Shown: positions 37,458 through 46,495 of the stretch, piece by piece
Layout: the number at the start of each line of letters is the position of its first letter
How positions within the stretch are numbered: position 1 is the stretch's first letter
Source: Desulfosporosinus sp. Sb-LF
GTDB lineage: Bacteria > Bacillota > Desulfitobacteriia > Desulfitobacteriales > Desulfitobacteriaceae
DNA length: 64,000 bases
Assembly (NCBI RefSeq): GCF_004766055.1
Contig: NZ_SPQR01000002.1
Span: 62,001 to 126,000 of the forward strand
Direction: 5' to 3'
Position numbers and translations under genes: made by a program
The notes under the pieces: model-generated
What the model was told of the DNA's origin: nothing
What the model saw: the letters and a program-made list of their open reading frames with translations, nothing else
Databases searched by the model: none

Positions 37458-37611
37458 TATCCTATTTCTTATTTAGACCCTAGACTTCTCTTCAAGTGTT
37501 TATTTGTTATCATTTAGTCCTTAACAAATTAAAATGATTAAATGCAGATAGTTGCTTTGTGCAATGATGTGCTAAAATAGAGCAATAATAAGACTTTATG
37601 CGGAGGAAATG

Positions 37612-38364
37612 ATGCAACACGAATTCTCAAGAACTGAACTTCTGATAGGACACTTTGGTTTGGACAAGCTTCGCAAGAGCACGGTCATGATTTTCGGGGT
37701 CGGAGGGGTGGGATCCTTCACCGTGGAAGCGCTGGCTCGTGCAGGTGTCGGGCATTTAATCCTGGTAGACTTTGATGATATTTGTTTAACGAATATCAAC
37801 CGCCAATTACATGCCCTCCACTCCACCGTTGGCGAAGCCAAGGTCGAAGTCATGAAACGTCGGATTTTGGAGATTAATCCAAAGGCCAATGTGGAAACAA
37901 TTAAAGAGTTCTATACTTCCGCTGATGCGGACCGTTTACTTGAGCGTAAACTAGACTATATTGTCGATGCCATCGATACCGTTTCTAGTAAAGTAAATTT
38001 GGCGAAAGAATGTTTACTTCGCAAAATTCCCTTGATCTCTAGCATGGGGGCTGGAAACCGCCTGACAGCCGAGAACTACAGGGTAACAGACATTTCTAAG
38101 ACGAGTGGAGATCCGCTTGCCAAAGCCATGCGCAAACTACTTCGCAAAGAAGGAATTACCCAGGGAATTAAAGTGGTATCTTCCCCTGATCTTCCACTTC
38201 CTCCGCTCTCAACAGAAGCAGATTGTAAAAATAACTGTATCTGCCCAAGCGGGGATGCCCACTGTGCAGAAAAACGCCAAGTCCCAGGAAGTATTTCCTT
38301 TGTTCCACCCGTTGTTGGACTTCTGATAGCCGGGGAAGTCGTGCGGGATCTCTTACTGGAATAA
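37612..38364 (+). CDS. tcdA: tRNA threonylcarbamoyladenosine dehydratase (TcdA/CsdL-like)
   Basis: About 250 residues of the ThiF/MoeB/E1-like family. MIFGVGGVGSFTVEALARAGVGHLILVDFDDICLTNINRQ is the ATP-binding Rossmann region (given here as a known block), followed by VVDAID-type IVDAIDTVSSKVNLAKECL. The family dehydrates t6A37 to the cyclic form in ANN-decoding tRNAs. I chose the second ATG (37612), 5 nt after GGAGG. The C-terminal cysteines (DCKNNCICPSGD, HCAEKR) are typical of the Firmicute members. It is a single-gene unit with a terminator on its far side. Confidence 0.92.
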   Translation: MQHEFSRTELLIGHFGLDKLRKSTVMIFGVGGVGSFTVEALARAGVGHLILVDFDDICLTNINRQLHALHSTVGEAKVEVMKRRILEINPKANVETIKEFYTSADADRLLERKLDYIVDAIDTVSSKVNLAKECLLRKIPLISSMGAGNRLTAENYRVTDISKTSGDPLAKAMRKLLRKEGITQGIKVVSSPDLPLPPLSTEADCKNNCICPSGDAHCAEKRQVPGSISFVPPVVGLLIAGEVVRDLLLE

Positions 38365-38401
38365 GAAGTGGTGAATATCTCAACTTGGAGTTTCCAAAAT
38401 G

Positions 38402-38449
38402 AAAATAGTCTGTAACAAACTAAAAAACGAGTTTATTACAGACTATTTT
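38402..38449. terminator. Bidirectional terminator between tcdA and the DUF5317 gene
   Basis: AAAATAGTCTGTAA pairs with TTACAGACTATTTT, extended by AAACT/AGTTT. T-runs occur on both strands; the genes on either side converge here. Confidence 0.85.
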
Positions 38450-39026
38450 AGTTGTTTAAATTCATCCCAATGATTCGATGATTTGTTTTATCCAGCTTGT
38501 TGGTCATCGTCCTGAAAACCAGAAGAAAACTACCAATATCAATCAGCAAATCTCCGATACTAAACACTTGTTTTCTCAGCCCCAAGATATCCAAATAGAA
38601 GCGATCCGCCAAGAAGCTGAGGTGTGTCGCCACTGTCATCAACCCGTGAGTCCCTTGCCCCCCTAATAATGCATGACGACTGGTCTCTGGAAGAAATAAG
38701 GGGTCGACTGGCATGACTCCACCGTTTGTAGCAATTACGAGGGTATTAAGCAAAATTCCTAACGTGAGCCAATGCATTCCGGGTAGTAATATATTACGCA
38801 CAGCGAATATTAACAATAAAAAATAGGACACCGTATCGAGCACTGGACTGAACCAACTGAGACCTATCTCCGCTCCTCTAACAGCAGCCCAATAGACGCC
38901 ACTCTGTATCAATAAAGCCAAAGGGACCAACCAAAATTCCCGAAGGACCAGCTGGCTTAGCCGACTTAGTTTGCCCTTTCTCAGAAGGCTAAACGCCGCC
39001 CCAAGAATCAACGTTTCTATAAGCAT
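38448..39026 (-). CDS. DUF5317 family membrane protein
   Basis: A 192-residue protein with about five hydrophobic helices. ATNGGVMPVDP in the middle and FSIGDLLIDIGSFLLVF near the end are the recognisable DUF5317 features. The family has no known function; in Peptococcaceae-type genomes it often sits beside membrane HD-GYP proteins, as here (26 bp behind the HD-GYP stop). A shared role in cyclic-di-GMP signalling is inferred only from that linkage. AGAGGT precedes the ATG. Confidence 0.85.
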   Translation of the reverse strand: MLIETLILGAAFSLLRKGKLSRLSQLVLREFWLVPLALLIQSGVYWAAVRGAEIGLSWFSPVLDTVSYFLLLIFAVRNILLPGMHWLTLGILLNTLVIATNGGVMPVDPLFLPETSRHALLGGQGTHGLMTVATHLSFLADRFYLDILGLRKQVFSIGDLLIDIGSFLLVFRTMTNKLDKTNHRIIGMNLNN

Positions 39027-39052
39027 ACTCTACCTCTAAAATCTTAAAATAA

Positions 39053-40330
39053 CTAAGCGATCTGTATTCGTTCAGCACTAAGCATCTCTCTTGACGTTTC
39101 CTTTGTAACCACTTTACAAAAGACTTCAACCATTGCTGGATCTAATTGTGCTCCAGCAACTCTTTTAAGCTCTTTAATAGCTTCGTCATACGTATTCCCC
39201 TTGCGATAGCTACGGTCTGAAGTGATCGCATCATATGTGTCTGCTACGGCAATAATCCGTGAATCTAGTGGAATCTCTTCCCCTTTGATTCCATCTGGAT
39301 AGCCCTTCCCATCATAACGCTCGTGGTGATGGCGAACCACATTTCCGATATCGAACATAAATTTAATGCTTTTAATAATCTTTTGACCAATGATTGGATG
39401 ACTGCGAATTGATTCCCACTCTGAGTCCAGGAGTTTCCCCTCTTTGTTCAAGATTATCTCGCTAACCCCTATCTTTCCTACGTCATGCAAAACTGCTGCG
39501 TATTTGAGAAGTTCTATCTTGTCTTCACTCATTTCGATTGATTCGGCCATCATTACTGCCAGTTGCTCAACTCTAGAGGAGTGTCCGCTTGTGTACGTAT
39601 CTTTCGCTTCAAGTGCCTGAACCAAAGCTTGGACCGTGTTAAGGTAATTTTCTCTCATGTCCATGTAGAGTTGAAAAGAATGACGGGAAATTAATAATGG
39701 AATAAAGAGCAGGAAGAGCCCAACTGAACCGTAATTATTATAAATCAAAGCCATAAGCAAACCAAGAGGTGCCAAAGCAACAAAGTTTGGAATTGACCAG
39801 CGAATATTCCCCAGCCAAATGTGCCAAGGGGATTTGGTTTGTAATCCACCTAAGGCAATTGCCACCACTGTCATATTTGTTAGCATATAAGCCAATGCCG
39901 CCAAAAGATAAATAATAATGGCCTGAGGTTCGACGCTAAAACCTGTTCCTGTAGTCTTAAGTACCACGCCTGCTACGCCTAACGATACTACAAACTGTGA
40001 AGCATTAAACACCCTTTTGAAAAATGGTTCTCCCCGTACTTCCTTCCCAAAAACCAACATTCCGCCAATAAGGGCTACGGATGAAGAAACCCCTAAAGGG
40101 AAAAGAATGGCTACACTAAGGAACACAGCAAAGCCCACAGTCACAAATCCACCCCTGGGTAATGAAACTGGCAAAGATTCACTGGCAGCTGCAAGTAAGC
40201 CGAAAATCAGCAAATGAAAGATATCTTTTGAGGACCACTCCATTTGACATATTGCCCTAAGCCAAATTATTAAAGCTAATAGTGTCATTAAAATAAAAAG
40301 CCGGACAAAGGCCTTCGGCAGATTCTTCAT
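39053..40330 (-). CDS. Membrane HD-GYP domain protein (cyclic-di-GMP phosphodiesterase type)
   Basis: About 425 residues. The first ~220 form about seven membrane helices; the C-terminal HD-GYP domain shows AVLHDVGKIGVSEIIL, SHPIIGQKI and HHERYDGKGYPDG, with the metal ligands and the GYP motif intact, so c-di-GMP hydrolysis is plausible. I chose the ATG at 40330, 6 nt after GAGG; an ATG at 40342 and a TTG at 40399 are weaker. A 24-codon open frame with a better ribosome site lies immediately upstream (40371-40445). DUF5317 follows in the same operon. Confidence 0.9.
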   Translation of the reverse strand: MKNLPKAFVRLFILMTLLALIIWLRAICQMEWSSKDIFHLLIFGLLAAASESLPVSLPRGGFVTVGFAVFLSVAILFPLGVSSSVALIGGMLVFGKEVRGEPFFKRVFNASQFVVSLGVAGVVLKTTGTGFSVEPQAIIIYLLAALAYMLTNMTVVAIALGGLQTKSPWHIWLGNIRWSIPNFVALAPLGLLMALIYNNYGSVGLFLLFIPLLISRHSFQLYMDMRENYLNTVQALVQALEAKDTYTSGHSSRVEQLAVMMAESIEMSEDKIELLKYAAVLHDVGKIGVSEIILNKEGKLLDSEWESIRSHPIIGQKIIKSIKFMFDIGNVVRHHHERYDGKGYPDGIKGEEIPLDSRIIAVADTYDAITSDRSYRKGNTYDEAIKELKRVAGAQLDPAMVEVFCKVVTKETSREMLSAERIQIA

Positions 40331-40370
40331 TTCCCACCTCATATATGTTCTGGCCAACCAACTTTCACAA

Positions 40371-40445
40371 TCAGATTCTGTAGTTTGCGCCTCCGGCAAG
40401 AACGAGAGTAACGAGAACAGTGATAGCCTTAAATAATTTGCTCAT
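40371..40445 (-). CDS. Possible 24-residue hydrophobic peptide ahead of the HD-GYP gene
   Basis: A 24-codon open frame behind a near-perfect ribosome site (AAGGAGG, 7 nt before the ATG). The peptide opens MSKLFKAITVLVTLVLAGG and has the shape of a lysine-headed export signal or a tiny membrane peptide, ending after a short polar tail (ANYRI). The stop is 41 bp before the HD-GYP start. It may be a secreted signal, a leader peptide that couples translation, or a chance frame. The ribosome site is stronger than that of the HD-GYP gene itself. Confidence 0.5.
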   Translation of the reverse strand: MSKLFKAITVLVTLVLAGGANYRI

Positions 40446-40593
40446 ACGGTAAACCTCCTTGATTTTTTGTATCAAAGGGACAGTCTAACCGCTTCGCTCT
40501 TTCTTCGTTCCGCTGTTTTTCCGCTTCGCTATAGGGGATTAAAACAGGGTTACTCTAAATCTAATTGTGATATGGTCGGCCAAAGTCAGCACA

Positions 40594-41253
40594 TTATTTT
40601 TGGTTGTTTCTAAGAAATTTAAGTTTCCGATTAACCGCGTCAAGAGTTGCCTTAACCACGGCTTCTCGATCGTCGTTTCTGACTAAAGCACATCCTGTCA
40701 GGGATTGTTCACCTGAGGGTACAATCATAGTTATGGCTACCAAAGCAACTTGCTGCTTTGCTAAGTGTGTAATTCCAACATCCTCAGTGACGAAGTGAAA
40801 TTGATCCAAGGTTAGAGGCGCAAGTGCCTTAAGTGTTGCCTCAACGAATAGACGCAATTTATTATGAGATGAAGATGGTCCCTGTGCAACTCCCTCCATG
40901 AGCTTGTCACCTGTTAACAGCTCCACCTTAACTTCAGCCATCCCGTTAACGGTTCTAAGTGTTACTCCGACCAATTTAGGTCGCGTTGACTCGACGACCG
41001 CGAATGTTCCTTCCTCATTATCGTCCACTTGTGCTACGCTGATCTTCTTATGGTCAATTTGTAAATCGAATTGAGCAGCCAGACTTGACTCAACATCCCT
41101 GACGATCTGCTTAGGTGATCGTCCAGAGCCCGCCAGAATATGGACTTCTTCAATTTCTCCTTGATTATTAACGTTGATTCGAGCAGCTATCACTGATTTG
41201 ATTTGCCTAATGGCCTGCTCCCAGTCTTGAATTGAACAAGGCACCTCTGACAT
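40594..41253 (-). CDS. Conserved-looking protein of unknown function
   Basis: Not recognised with confidence. 219 residues, no membrane segment. The first third includes EIEEVHILAGSGRSPKQIVRDVESSL; the last third (LVAITMIV, LTGCALV, DDREAVVKATLDAVNRKL) alternates strand and helix as in dsRBD- or LeuA-regulatory-like folds, a visual impression only. TGAGGAG precedes the ATG at 41253. It stands upstream of the HD-GYP/DUF5317 operon on the same strand, about 150 bp from the small peptide frame. A regulatory or ligand-binding role is a guess. Confidence 0.75.
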   Translation of the reverse strand: MSEVPCSIQDWEQAIRQIKSVIAARINVNNQGEIEEVHILAGSGRSPKQIVRDVESSLAAQFDLQIDHKKISVAQVDDNEEGTFAVVESTRPKLVGVTLRTVNGMAEVKVELLTGDKLMEGVAQGPSSSHNKLRLFVEATLKALAPLTLDQFHFVTEDVGITHLAKQQVALVAITMIVPSGEQSLTGCALVRNDDREAVVKATLDAVNRKLKFLRNNQK

Positions 41254-41396
41254 GAAAACACTCCTCAGTAACCCAATTGCTATTTAACCCATTATGAGGT
41301 ATTTTCGACGTTCGGCGATGTATTCCTCCCTTCTTTCCGTCAATAGTGCCAAAACTTTCATCATTTTCTCTATTTCGAACACTAAAAATACCATTG

Positions 41397-41441
41397 AAAA
41401 AGGAAATAGACTACCTCTTGAAGGCAGTCTATTTCCTTTTT
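41397..41441. terminator. Intrinsic terminator of hcp
   Basis: AAAAGGAAATAGACT and AGTCTATTTCCTTTT are exact reverse complements around a 13-nt loop, with T-runs on both strands. It starts 25 bp beyond the hcp stop. Confidence 0.85.
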
Positions 41442-41465
41442 GTTAAATATTGGTTTGGTTCGCTA

Positions 41466-43109
41466 TTACGCCATGAACATTTTGATATCATCTTCTACGT
41501 TACTGATTCCAGCAATCCCGAAGTTATCAACCAAGACCTTAACGACATTCGGGGACAAGAAGCCTGGAAGTGTCGGTCCTAAGTGAATGTTTTTCACGCC
41601 CAAGTGCAGAAGGGCCAGTAAAACGATGACAGCCTTTTGCTCGTACCAAGCAATATTATAAGAGATCGGGAGTTGATTAATATCATCCAAGCCAAAAACT
41701 TCTTTGAGTTTCAAGGCGATCACAGCTAAGGAATAGGAGTCATTACATTGTCCGGCATCGAGAACTCTCGGAATCCCACCGATGTCCCCTAGGTTCAGTT
41801 TATTATATTTGTATTTTGCACACCCTGCAGTAAGAATTACAGCATCTTTGGGCAGCGCAGCCGCGAAATCAGTGTAATAGTCACGACTCTTCATGCGGCC
41901 ATCGCAACCTGCCATGACGAAGAAACGCTTAATAGCTCCAGTTTTTACAGCATCAACGACTTTGTCAGCGAGGGCTAGAACTTGATTGTGGGCGAAGCCC
42001 CCCACGATCTCACCCGTTTCGATTTCGGTCGGTGCTGGGCAACTTTTGGCATGTGCAATCAACGCAGTGAAATCCTTAGGCTTTCCATCTTTGCGATCAG
42101 CGATGTGCTTAACCCCTTCAAATCCAACAACACCTGTGGTATAAATGCGGTCTTTGTAGGAATCTTTTGGGGGAACAAGACAGTTAGTGGTCAAGAAAAT
42201 TGGCCCATTGAAGGAATCGAATTCTTTATCTTGTTTATACCAAGCATTTCCGTAGTTTCCGACAAAGTTATCATATTTCTTAAAGGCTGGGTAATAGTTG
42301 GCTGGGAGCATTTCACCATGCGTATAAACATCCACACCCGTCCCTGCAGTCTGAATGAGCAATTCTTCGAGGTCTTTTAGGTCGTGACCGCTGATAAGAA
42401 TAGCTGGGTTATTTCTGACCCCAATATTTACTTTGGTGAGTTCTGGATTACCGTAGGTCGTAGTGTTGGCTTTATCAAGTAAGGCCATCACATCAACTCC
42501 GTATTTACCTGCTTCTAAGACCAAACCAACCAGACCATCAGCAGCGAGAGTGTCATCCAGTGTAGCTGCTAGAGCCTTTTCGATAAACGCGAAAATACCT
42601 GCGTCTTTATACTCGAGAGTATATGCATGCTCTGCATAGGCAGCCATTCCTTTTAATCCGTAGGTGAGCAATTCTCTGAGTGAACGAACATCTTCATTTT
42701 CCGTTGTTAATATTCCGACAAGCGCCGCTTTCTCCTCAAACTCATCTGCAGAGGCCGTCCAAGTTGCTGCATCATTTAAGTTCTCTGGAATCGTGCCGCC
42801 CGCTTTAATGATTTCTTGTTTGAGTCCTTCGCGTAGGGTGAGACCTTCTTGGATTCGCTCTATGAAACGACTTCTGTCGAAGTTAGCGTTTGTGATCGTA
42901 GCAAAAAGACTTTCCATGATAAATTTATCAATATCCGGACGAACAATACTCATGCCACGTGCCTGAACCGCATAAACAGAAATTCCTTTTAATGTATAGA
43001 TTAGAAGGTCTTGCAATTTGGCAACGTTTTCGGTTTTTCCGCATACCCCTTTGATCGTGCATCCAGTTCCTTTGGCGGTTTCTTGACATTGATAACAAAA
43101 CATACTCAT
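41466..43109 (-). CDS. hcp: Hybrid cluster protein (hydroxylamine/NO-related reductase)
   Basis: A 547-residue cytosolic protein. The N-terminal [15 protein letters not shown] with CGK holds the cysteines of the first Fe-S cluster; [48 protein letters not shown] and [10 protein letters not shown] supply ligands of the hybrid cluster. The family reduces NO (and hydroxylamine in vitro) and protects anaerobes from nitrosative stress. No hcr reductase gene is adjacent. Two palindromes lie upstream, one a perfect CRP/FNR-type site, in line with HcpR/FNR control of hcp elsewhere. Confidence 0.96.
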   Translation of the reverse strand: MSMFCYQCQETAKGTGCTIKGVCGKTENVAKLQDLLIYTLKGISVYAVQARGMSIVRPDIDKFIMESLFATITNANFDRSRFIERIQEGLTLREGLKQEIIKAGGTIPENLNDAATWTASADEFEEKAALVGILTTENEDVRSLRELLTYGLKGMAAYAEHAYTLEYKDAGIFAFIEKALAATLDDTLAADGLVGLVLEAGKYGVDVMALLDKANTTTYGNPELTKVNIGVRNNPAILISGHDLKDLEELLIQTAGTGVDVYTHGEMLPANYYPAFKKYDNFVGNYGNAWYKQDKEFDSFNGPIFLTTNCLVPPKDSYKDRIYTTGVVGFEGVKHIADRKDGKPKDFTALIAHAKSCPAPTEIETGEIVGGFAHNQVLALADKVVDAVKTGAIKRFFVMAGCDGRMKSRDYYTDFAAALPKDAVILTAGCAKYKYNKLNLGDIGGIPRVLDAGQCNDSYSLAVIALKLKEVFGLDDINQLPISYNIAWYEQKAVIVLLALLHLGVKNIHLGPTLPGFLSPNVVKVLVDNFGIAGISNVEDDIKMFMA

Positions 43110-43159
43110 GAATTGTTTCCCCCTAAATTTTATTTCAATTTTTTGTTGTGCTCAAGTTG

Positions 43160-43171
43160 ACTAAGCTTAGT
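43160..43171. promoter_or_regulatory. Perfect 12-bp palindrome upstream of hcp
   Basis: ACTAAGCTTAGT, 51 bp before the hcp ATG, inside the likely promoter region. It could be a repressor or activator site, but it does not match a consensus I know. Confidence 0.4.
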
Positions 43172-43216
43172 TTAAATCAAATCCGACCATTGGACCGTGA
43201 TTAGAAAGATTCTTTT

Positions 43217-43236
43217 GGTGTGAGATTAATCACACC
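43217..43236. promoter_or_regulatory. Perfect CRP/FNR-family type palindrome
   Basis: GGTGTGA-N6-TCACACC with exact 7-bp arms. It contains TGTGA-N6-TCACA, the consensus of CRP and of Bacillus-type Fnr. It lies 108 bp upstream of the hcp ATG and 210 bp upstream of the carbonic anhydrase gene. Confidence 0.7.
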
Positions 43237-43445
43237 CCAGCTTTTCTGAATACTATCTTCGCATTGCAGAGTTCGTTTGTTGAGATTAAAGTTCCCGATA
43301 CGTTCATAGCAGGCCTTGCTATTCTTCGTGGACATAATTTAGACATTTAAGACAGGTTTATGCCTATAGCTGGCATTTAAGCACATTCCTCAGTATAATT
43401 AAACTCGAAAAAAAGCTTTAACCTTGCTGATGGAGGGAAATAAAA

Positions 43446-43973
43446 ATGAAACATGATCCTAATATAGAACCTGAACTATCTAAGAGCGTATTCCTTGCTG
43501 ACGGATGCAAAGTAATGGGCGATGTAACCATTGATGAAGACTCCAGTGTATGGTATAACTCAGTCATTCGGGGTGATCTTGCTAAAATTAGTATTGGTAA
43601 ATGCTCAAACATTCAAGATCTAGTGGCTATTCATGTCAACGAGAACCAACCCGTAATTATTGAAGACTATGTAACGATTGGTCATTCTGCTATTCTTCAT
43701 GGATGTAAGGTTGGCAAAGGCTCGCTGGTCGGAATGGGCGCGATTATTCTTGATGGCACCGTTATTAATGAGGAAACTTCAATAGCAGCGGGAACCCTCG
43801 TTCCAGGAAATAAAACCTATCCCCCTCGCGTAATGCTGATGGGAGTACCTGCACGAGTGGTGAGAGAGCTTACTGAAACGGAGATAGTATCCATGCGCGC
43901 AACGGCGGAACGATATGTAAATAAAGCAAAGAAATCCCTCACACAGAGGAAAAGTGGAGGAGAAACGGAATAG
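43446..43973 (+). CDS. Gamma-carbonic anhydrase family protein
   Basis: A 175-residue left-handed beta-helix protein: SVWYNSVIRGDLAKISIGKCSNIQD with later HVNE, DYVTIGHSAILHGCKVG and GMGAIILDGTVI. The zinc-ligand histidines appear in GHSAILHGC, with the first in the AIHVN segment. The family interconverts CO2 and bicarbonate, though many YrdA/PaaY members have other or no measured activity. GGAGGG precedes the ATG. It is divergent from hcp and ends in a strong terminator. Confidence 0.92.
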   Translation: MKHDPNIEPELSKSVFLADGCKVMGDVTIDEDSSVWYNSVIRGDLAKISIGKCSNIQDLVAIHVNENQPVIIEDYVTIGHSAILHGCKVGKGSLVGMGAIILDGTVINEETSIAAGTLVPGNKTYPPRVMLMGVPARVVRELTETEIVSMRATAERYVNKAKKSLTQRKSGGETE

Positions 43974-44281
43974 TATTTAAATGAACAATTTGTTAAATGA
44001 TGATTCTTCAAAAAACTAAGGTATCGGCTTGCGTCGATGCCTTAGTTTTTTCATGCAACCCGCTAGCATATAACTGTCAAACGCCAGTTTTAGCATAATG
44101 CCGTTTTATCCAAACGATTAATTCAATTTATACTTTAAAATATTCTTGTTGTAACTTGAGTCTAAGATACTTCGGTGCACATATTAGGACGACCATGAGT
44201 AAAATACATTATTCAGGCGTAAGGACACGCTGACTTATTACCAAACAGTACTAAATGACAGAAGAATTGTGAGGGGTAAAA
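43974..44281. other. 308-bp gap between the carbonic anhydrase and peptidase genes
   Basis: Contains the terminator at 44010-44051. The rest is AT-rich leader or promoter sequence for the peptidase gene, with no clear promoter pair and no open frame behind a ribosome site. Confidence 0.5.
44010..44051. terminator. Intrinsic terminator of the carbonic anhydrase gene
   Basis: AAAAAACTAAGG and CCTTAGTTTTTT are exact reverse complements, with an inner TCG/CGA pairing. A T6 run ends the plus-strand hairpin. Confidence 0.85.
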
Positions 44282-45034
44282 ATGGCCAAAAGAGTTTATA
44301 AACTAAAACCAGACACGGAAGACCTTCGTGACAGAGTGTATAGAGCTACTGTCTATAAAACGAAAACGGTCCTGCCGAAGAGTGTAGACCTTCGGTCCGG
44401 CTGTTCACAAATTGTCGACCAGGGAGAGTTGGGAAGCTGTACGGCCAATGCCATTGCTAGCGGTCTGCGAGAATATTGGGAAAACAAGGTTGGATCGTTA
44501 ACCCTGCTAAGCCGCTTGTGGCTTTACTGGGAAGAAAGGTATCTAGAAGGAACCGTTAGTGAAGATGCAGGAGCTATTATTCGAGACGGCATGAAAATCC
44601 TTCAACAACTAGGCTGTGCACCAGAGGCAGATTGGCCTTACGACATTTCTAAATTTACGCAAACACCCCCTGTAAAAGCTACTACAGACGCAGCACAATT
44701 TAAAATTAATGAATACCATAGGGTGACAGACTTAACATCATTGAAGACTGCTTTGGCCGAAGGTTATCCAGTTGTGATCGGTATAAAGGTATTCGAAAGC
44801 TTTGAGTCCGACAAAGTAGCACAGAACGGGATTATCCCCCTTCCGAAACTCTGGGAGAAGTTCCTAGGAGGCCATGCGGTCTTAGCGGTAGGCTACAAAG
44901 ATGAAGTAAGGAAGGGTCAGGGCTATGTGATTTGCCGAAACTCCTGGGGCGAAAGCTGGGGAGATAAAGGCTATTTTTATCTCCCTTATGACTATTTTGC
45001 TAACTATGTAACGGATATGTGGACTGGAAAATAG
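44282..45034 (+). CDS. C1A (papain-like) cysteine peptidase without signal peptide
   Basis: A 250-residue protease. The catalytic cysteine is in DQGELGSCTANAIAS, the histidine in GGHAVLAVGYKD and the asparagine in CRNSWGESWGDKGYF. There is no signal peptide and no long propeptide: the mature domain begins within about 40 residues (YKLKPDTEDLRDRVY then LPKSVDLRSGC). It is therefore probably cytosolic and made nearly active. Similar short C1 peptidases occur in spore-formers and archaea. TGAGGGG precedes the ATG. Substrates are unknown. Confidence 0.92.
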   Translation: MAKRVYKLKPDTEDLRDRVYRATVYKTKTVLPKSVDLRSGCSQIVDQGELGSCTANAIASGLREYWENKVGSLTLLSRLWLYWEERYLEGTVSEDAGAIIRDGMKILQQLGCAPEADWPYDISKFTQTPPVKATTDAAQFKINEYHRVTDLTSLKTALAEGYPVVIGIKVFESFESDKVAQNGIIPLPKLWEKFLGGHAVLAVGYKDEVRKGQGYVICRNSWGESWGDKGYFYLPYDYFANYVTDMWTGK

Positions 45035-45079
45035 AATCATTATTGAAATATCCATTTTGATATTATTAATAGCTCCAAA

Positions 45080-45117
45080 GACAAAGGGACTTGCCTTAAT
45101 AAGCGAGTCCCTTTGTC
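45080..45117. terminator. Bidirectional terminator between the peptidase and HD-GYP genes
   Basis: GACAAAGGGACT and AGTCCCTTTGTC are exact reverse complements around a 14-nt loop, between two convergent genes. Confidence 0.8.
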
Positions 45118-45145
45118 TCCGATAAAAAACCCTAAGTCTTGATTA

Positions 45146-46495
45146 CTAAAGATCGATCAGTTTGATATTCTGATCTTGAATTTTGCCATTTTTATCGTTA
45201 AGTAAAGATATGAAGGCCGATACCAAAACAGGATCAAATTGAGTGCCCGCACATTTTTGCAATTCTTCTAATACTTGTTCAAACGTTCCTGCCGAACGAT
45301 AAGGACGACTGGAAGTAATCGCATCGACCGTATCGGCAATACTAACAAGACGAGCTAGAAATGGAATGTTTTCGCCACTTAAGCCGTCTGGGTAGCCTTT
45401 TCCATCGTAACGTTCATGATGATGTCTAATAATCGGCAAAATTTCTCTGGCAAAGTTTAACTTGGAACAAATGGTCTCACCCCGCTCTGGGTGAGACTTC
45501 ATGATTAACCATTCCTCTCTTGTTAAAGCGCTCGGCTTATTTAATATCGCATCCGGAATTCCAATCTTCCCAATATCGTGCAAAATTGCTGCGCGGTAAA
45601 TATTAACTTGATCAACCTTGCTTAAATCCAGGAACCTTGCAAGCTCTAGCGCATAATCTTTCACCCGTTCTGAATGTCCATGTGAATACGGATCTTTTGA
45701 TTCAAGAGCAAGTGTAAGTGTAAAAATAATGTTCTGGGATTCATCAAGTGCGGAGAGCGATTCATGGAGGTTATGATTAGTCGTAGTGAGCAGTTGATTG
45801 GCTTTTTCCAGCTCAGTTTTCTGATGTTCGATTGTTTTCCTGCTCAGAAAATCCTTGACTTTAGCATTATAAAGTATGATCGAAAGAAACCACGCAACCA
45901 CAGCAAGTATTGTACCATTAACGTAATGCCCTCTTAAAATTGCAGGATTTTTCTGGATAAATGTAATTCCTATTATAAATATTGAATAATTAGTCAAATA
46001 GACCCCCAGGCTAGTTAATGGTTTAAAATTATTCATTATGGCAATTGCAAATGCCCCAATAATAAATACTGTTATCTCACCATGAATACATTGATCGACA
46101 ATCGAGGTCAAGGCACAATCCAGAATAACGAAATATGCCAATAACAAAACAATTAATAGCTTACATCGTATTTGCTTAGGCTCTATATCTCTATATATGT
46201 GAAAAAAAGGTAATAATATCAGCATTATAAGAAAAAGTAGAAGGTGTGTATAAAAAAGATATTTATACCCTGGCAATAACGTCCACAGCCCTTTTTGCAT
46301 ATTAAGGCGGTCCGTAAAAAGAAGAACCATCGAAACCATAAATAATATAAAATTTAAATTTTTTGAACGATCGAAATTAGAATTTATAAGTTCTTGGTCA
46401 AATTTATTTTTTTCACTAATGGGAATATACCCAGACATACTTTTTGTTTGTACCAATGCTAATAGCTTGTTCTTCAAAGACATTTCATGCACCAT
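45146..46495 (-). CDS. HD-GYP protein with the same membrane sensor domain as the kinase at 51213-52589
   Basis: A 449-residue protein. Residues ~45-240 form about six membrane helices with GLWTLLPGYKYLFYTHLLL, IVDQCIHGEITVFIIGAFAIA and RGHYVNG. A short coiled coil follows, then the HD-GYP domain with AILHDIGKIGIPDAIL and HHERYDGKGYPDG, all metal ligands present. It should hydrolyse c-di-GMP on sensing a membrane or extracellular cue. The membrane part aligns by eye with that of the kinase on the other side of the NRPS gene. The ATG at 46495 has only a weak ribosome site; an in-frame ATG lies four codons in. Confidence 0.9.
   Translation of the reverse strand: MVHEMSLKNKLLALVQTKSMSGYIPISEKNKFDQELINSNFDRSKNLNFILFMVSMVLLFTDRLNMQKGLWTLLPGYKYLFYTHLLLFLIMLILLPFFHIYRDIEPKQIRCKLLIVLLLAYFVILDCALTSIVDQCIHGEITVFIIGAFAIAIMNNFKPLTSLGVYLTNYSIFIIGITFIQKNPAILRGHYVNGTILAVVAWFLSIILYNAKVKDFLSRKTIEHQKTELEKANQLLTTTNHNLHESLSALDESQNIIFTLTLALESKDPYSHGHSERVKDYALELARFLDLSKVDQVNIYRAAILHDIGKIGIPDAILNKPSALTREEWLIMKSHPERGETICSKLNFAREILPIIRHHHERYDGKGYPDGLSGENIPFLARLVSIADTVDAITSSRPYRSAGTFEQVLEELQKCAGTQFDPVLVSAFISLLNDKNGKIQDQNIKLIDL

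Larger units (their letters stand above)
43110..43445. other. 336-bp divergent control region between hcp and the carbonic anhydrase gene
   Basis: No gene. It holds the palindromes at 43160-43171 and 43217-43236, and TATAAT at 43394-43399 at a plausible distance (about 50 bp) from the plus-strand gene start. The -35 for that box is poor. The remaining sequence shows nothing clear. Confidence 0.6.

Noticed and set aside
40446-40475. TTGAT-N7-ATCAA sequence upstream of the small peptide frame
   Set aside because: The spacing is too wide for an FNR site (4 bp) and the region is simple AT-rich sequence around the ribosome site.
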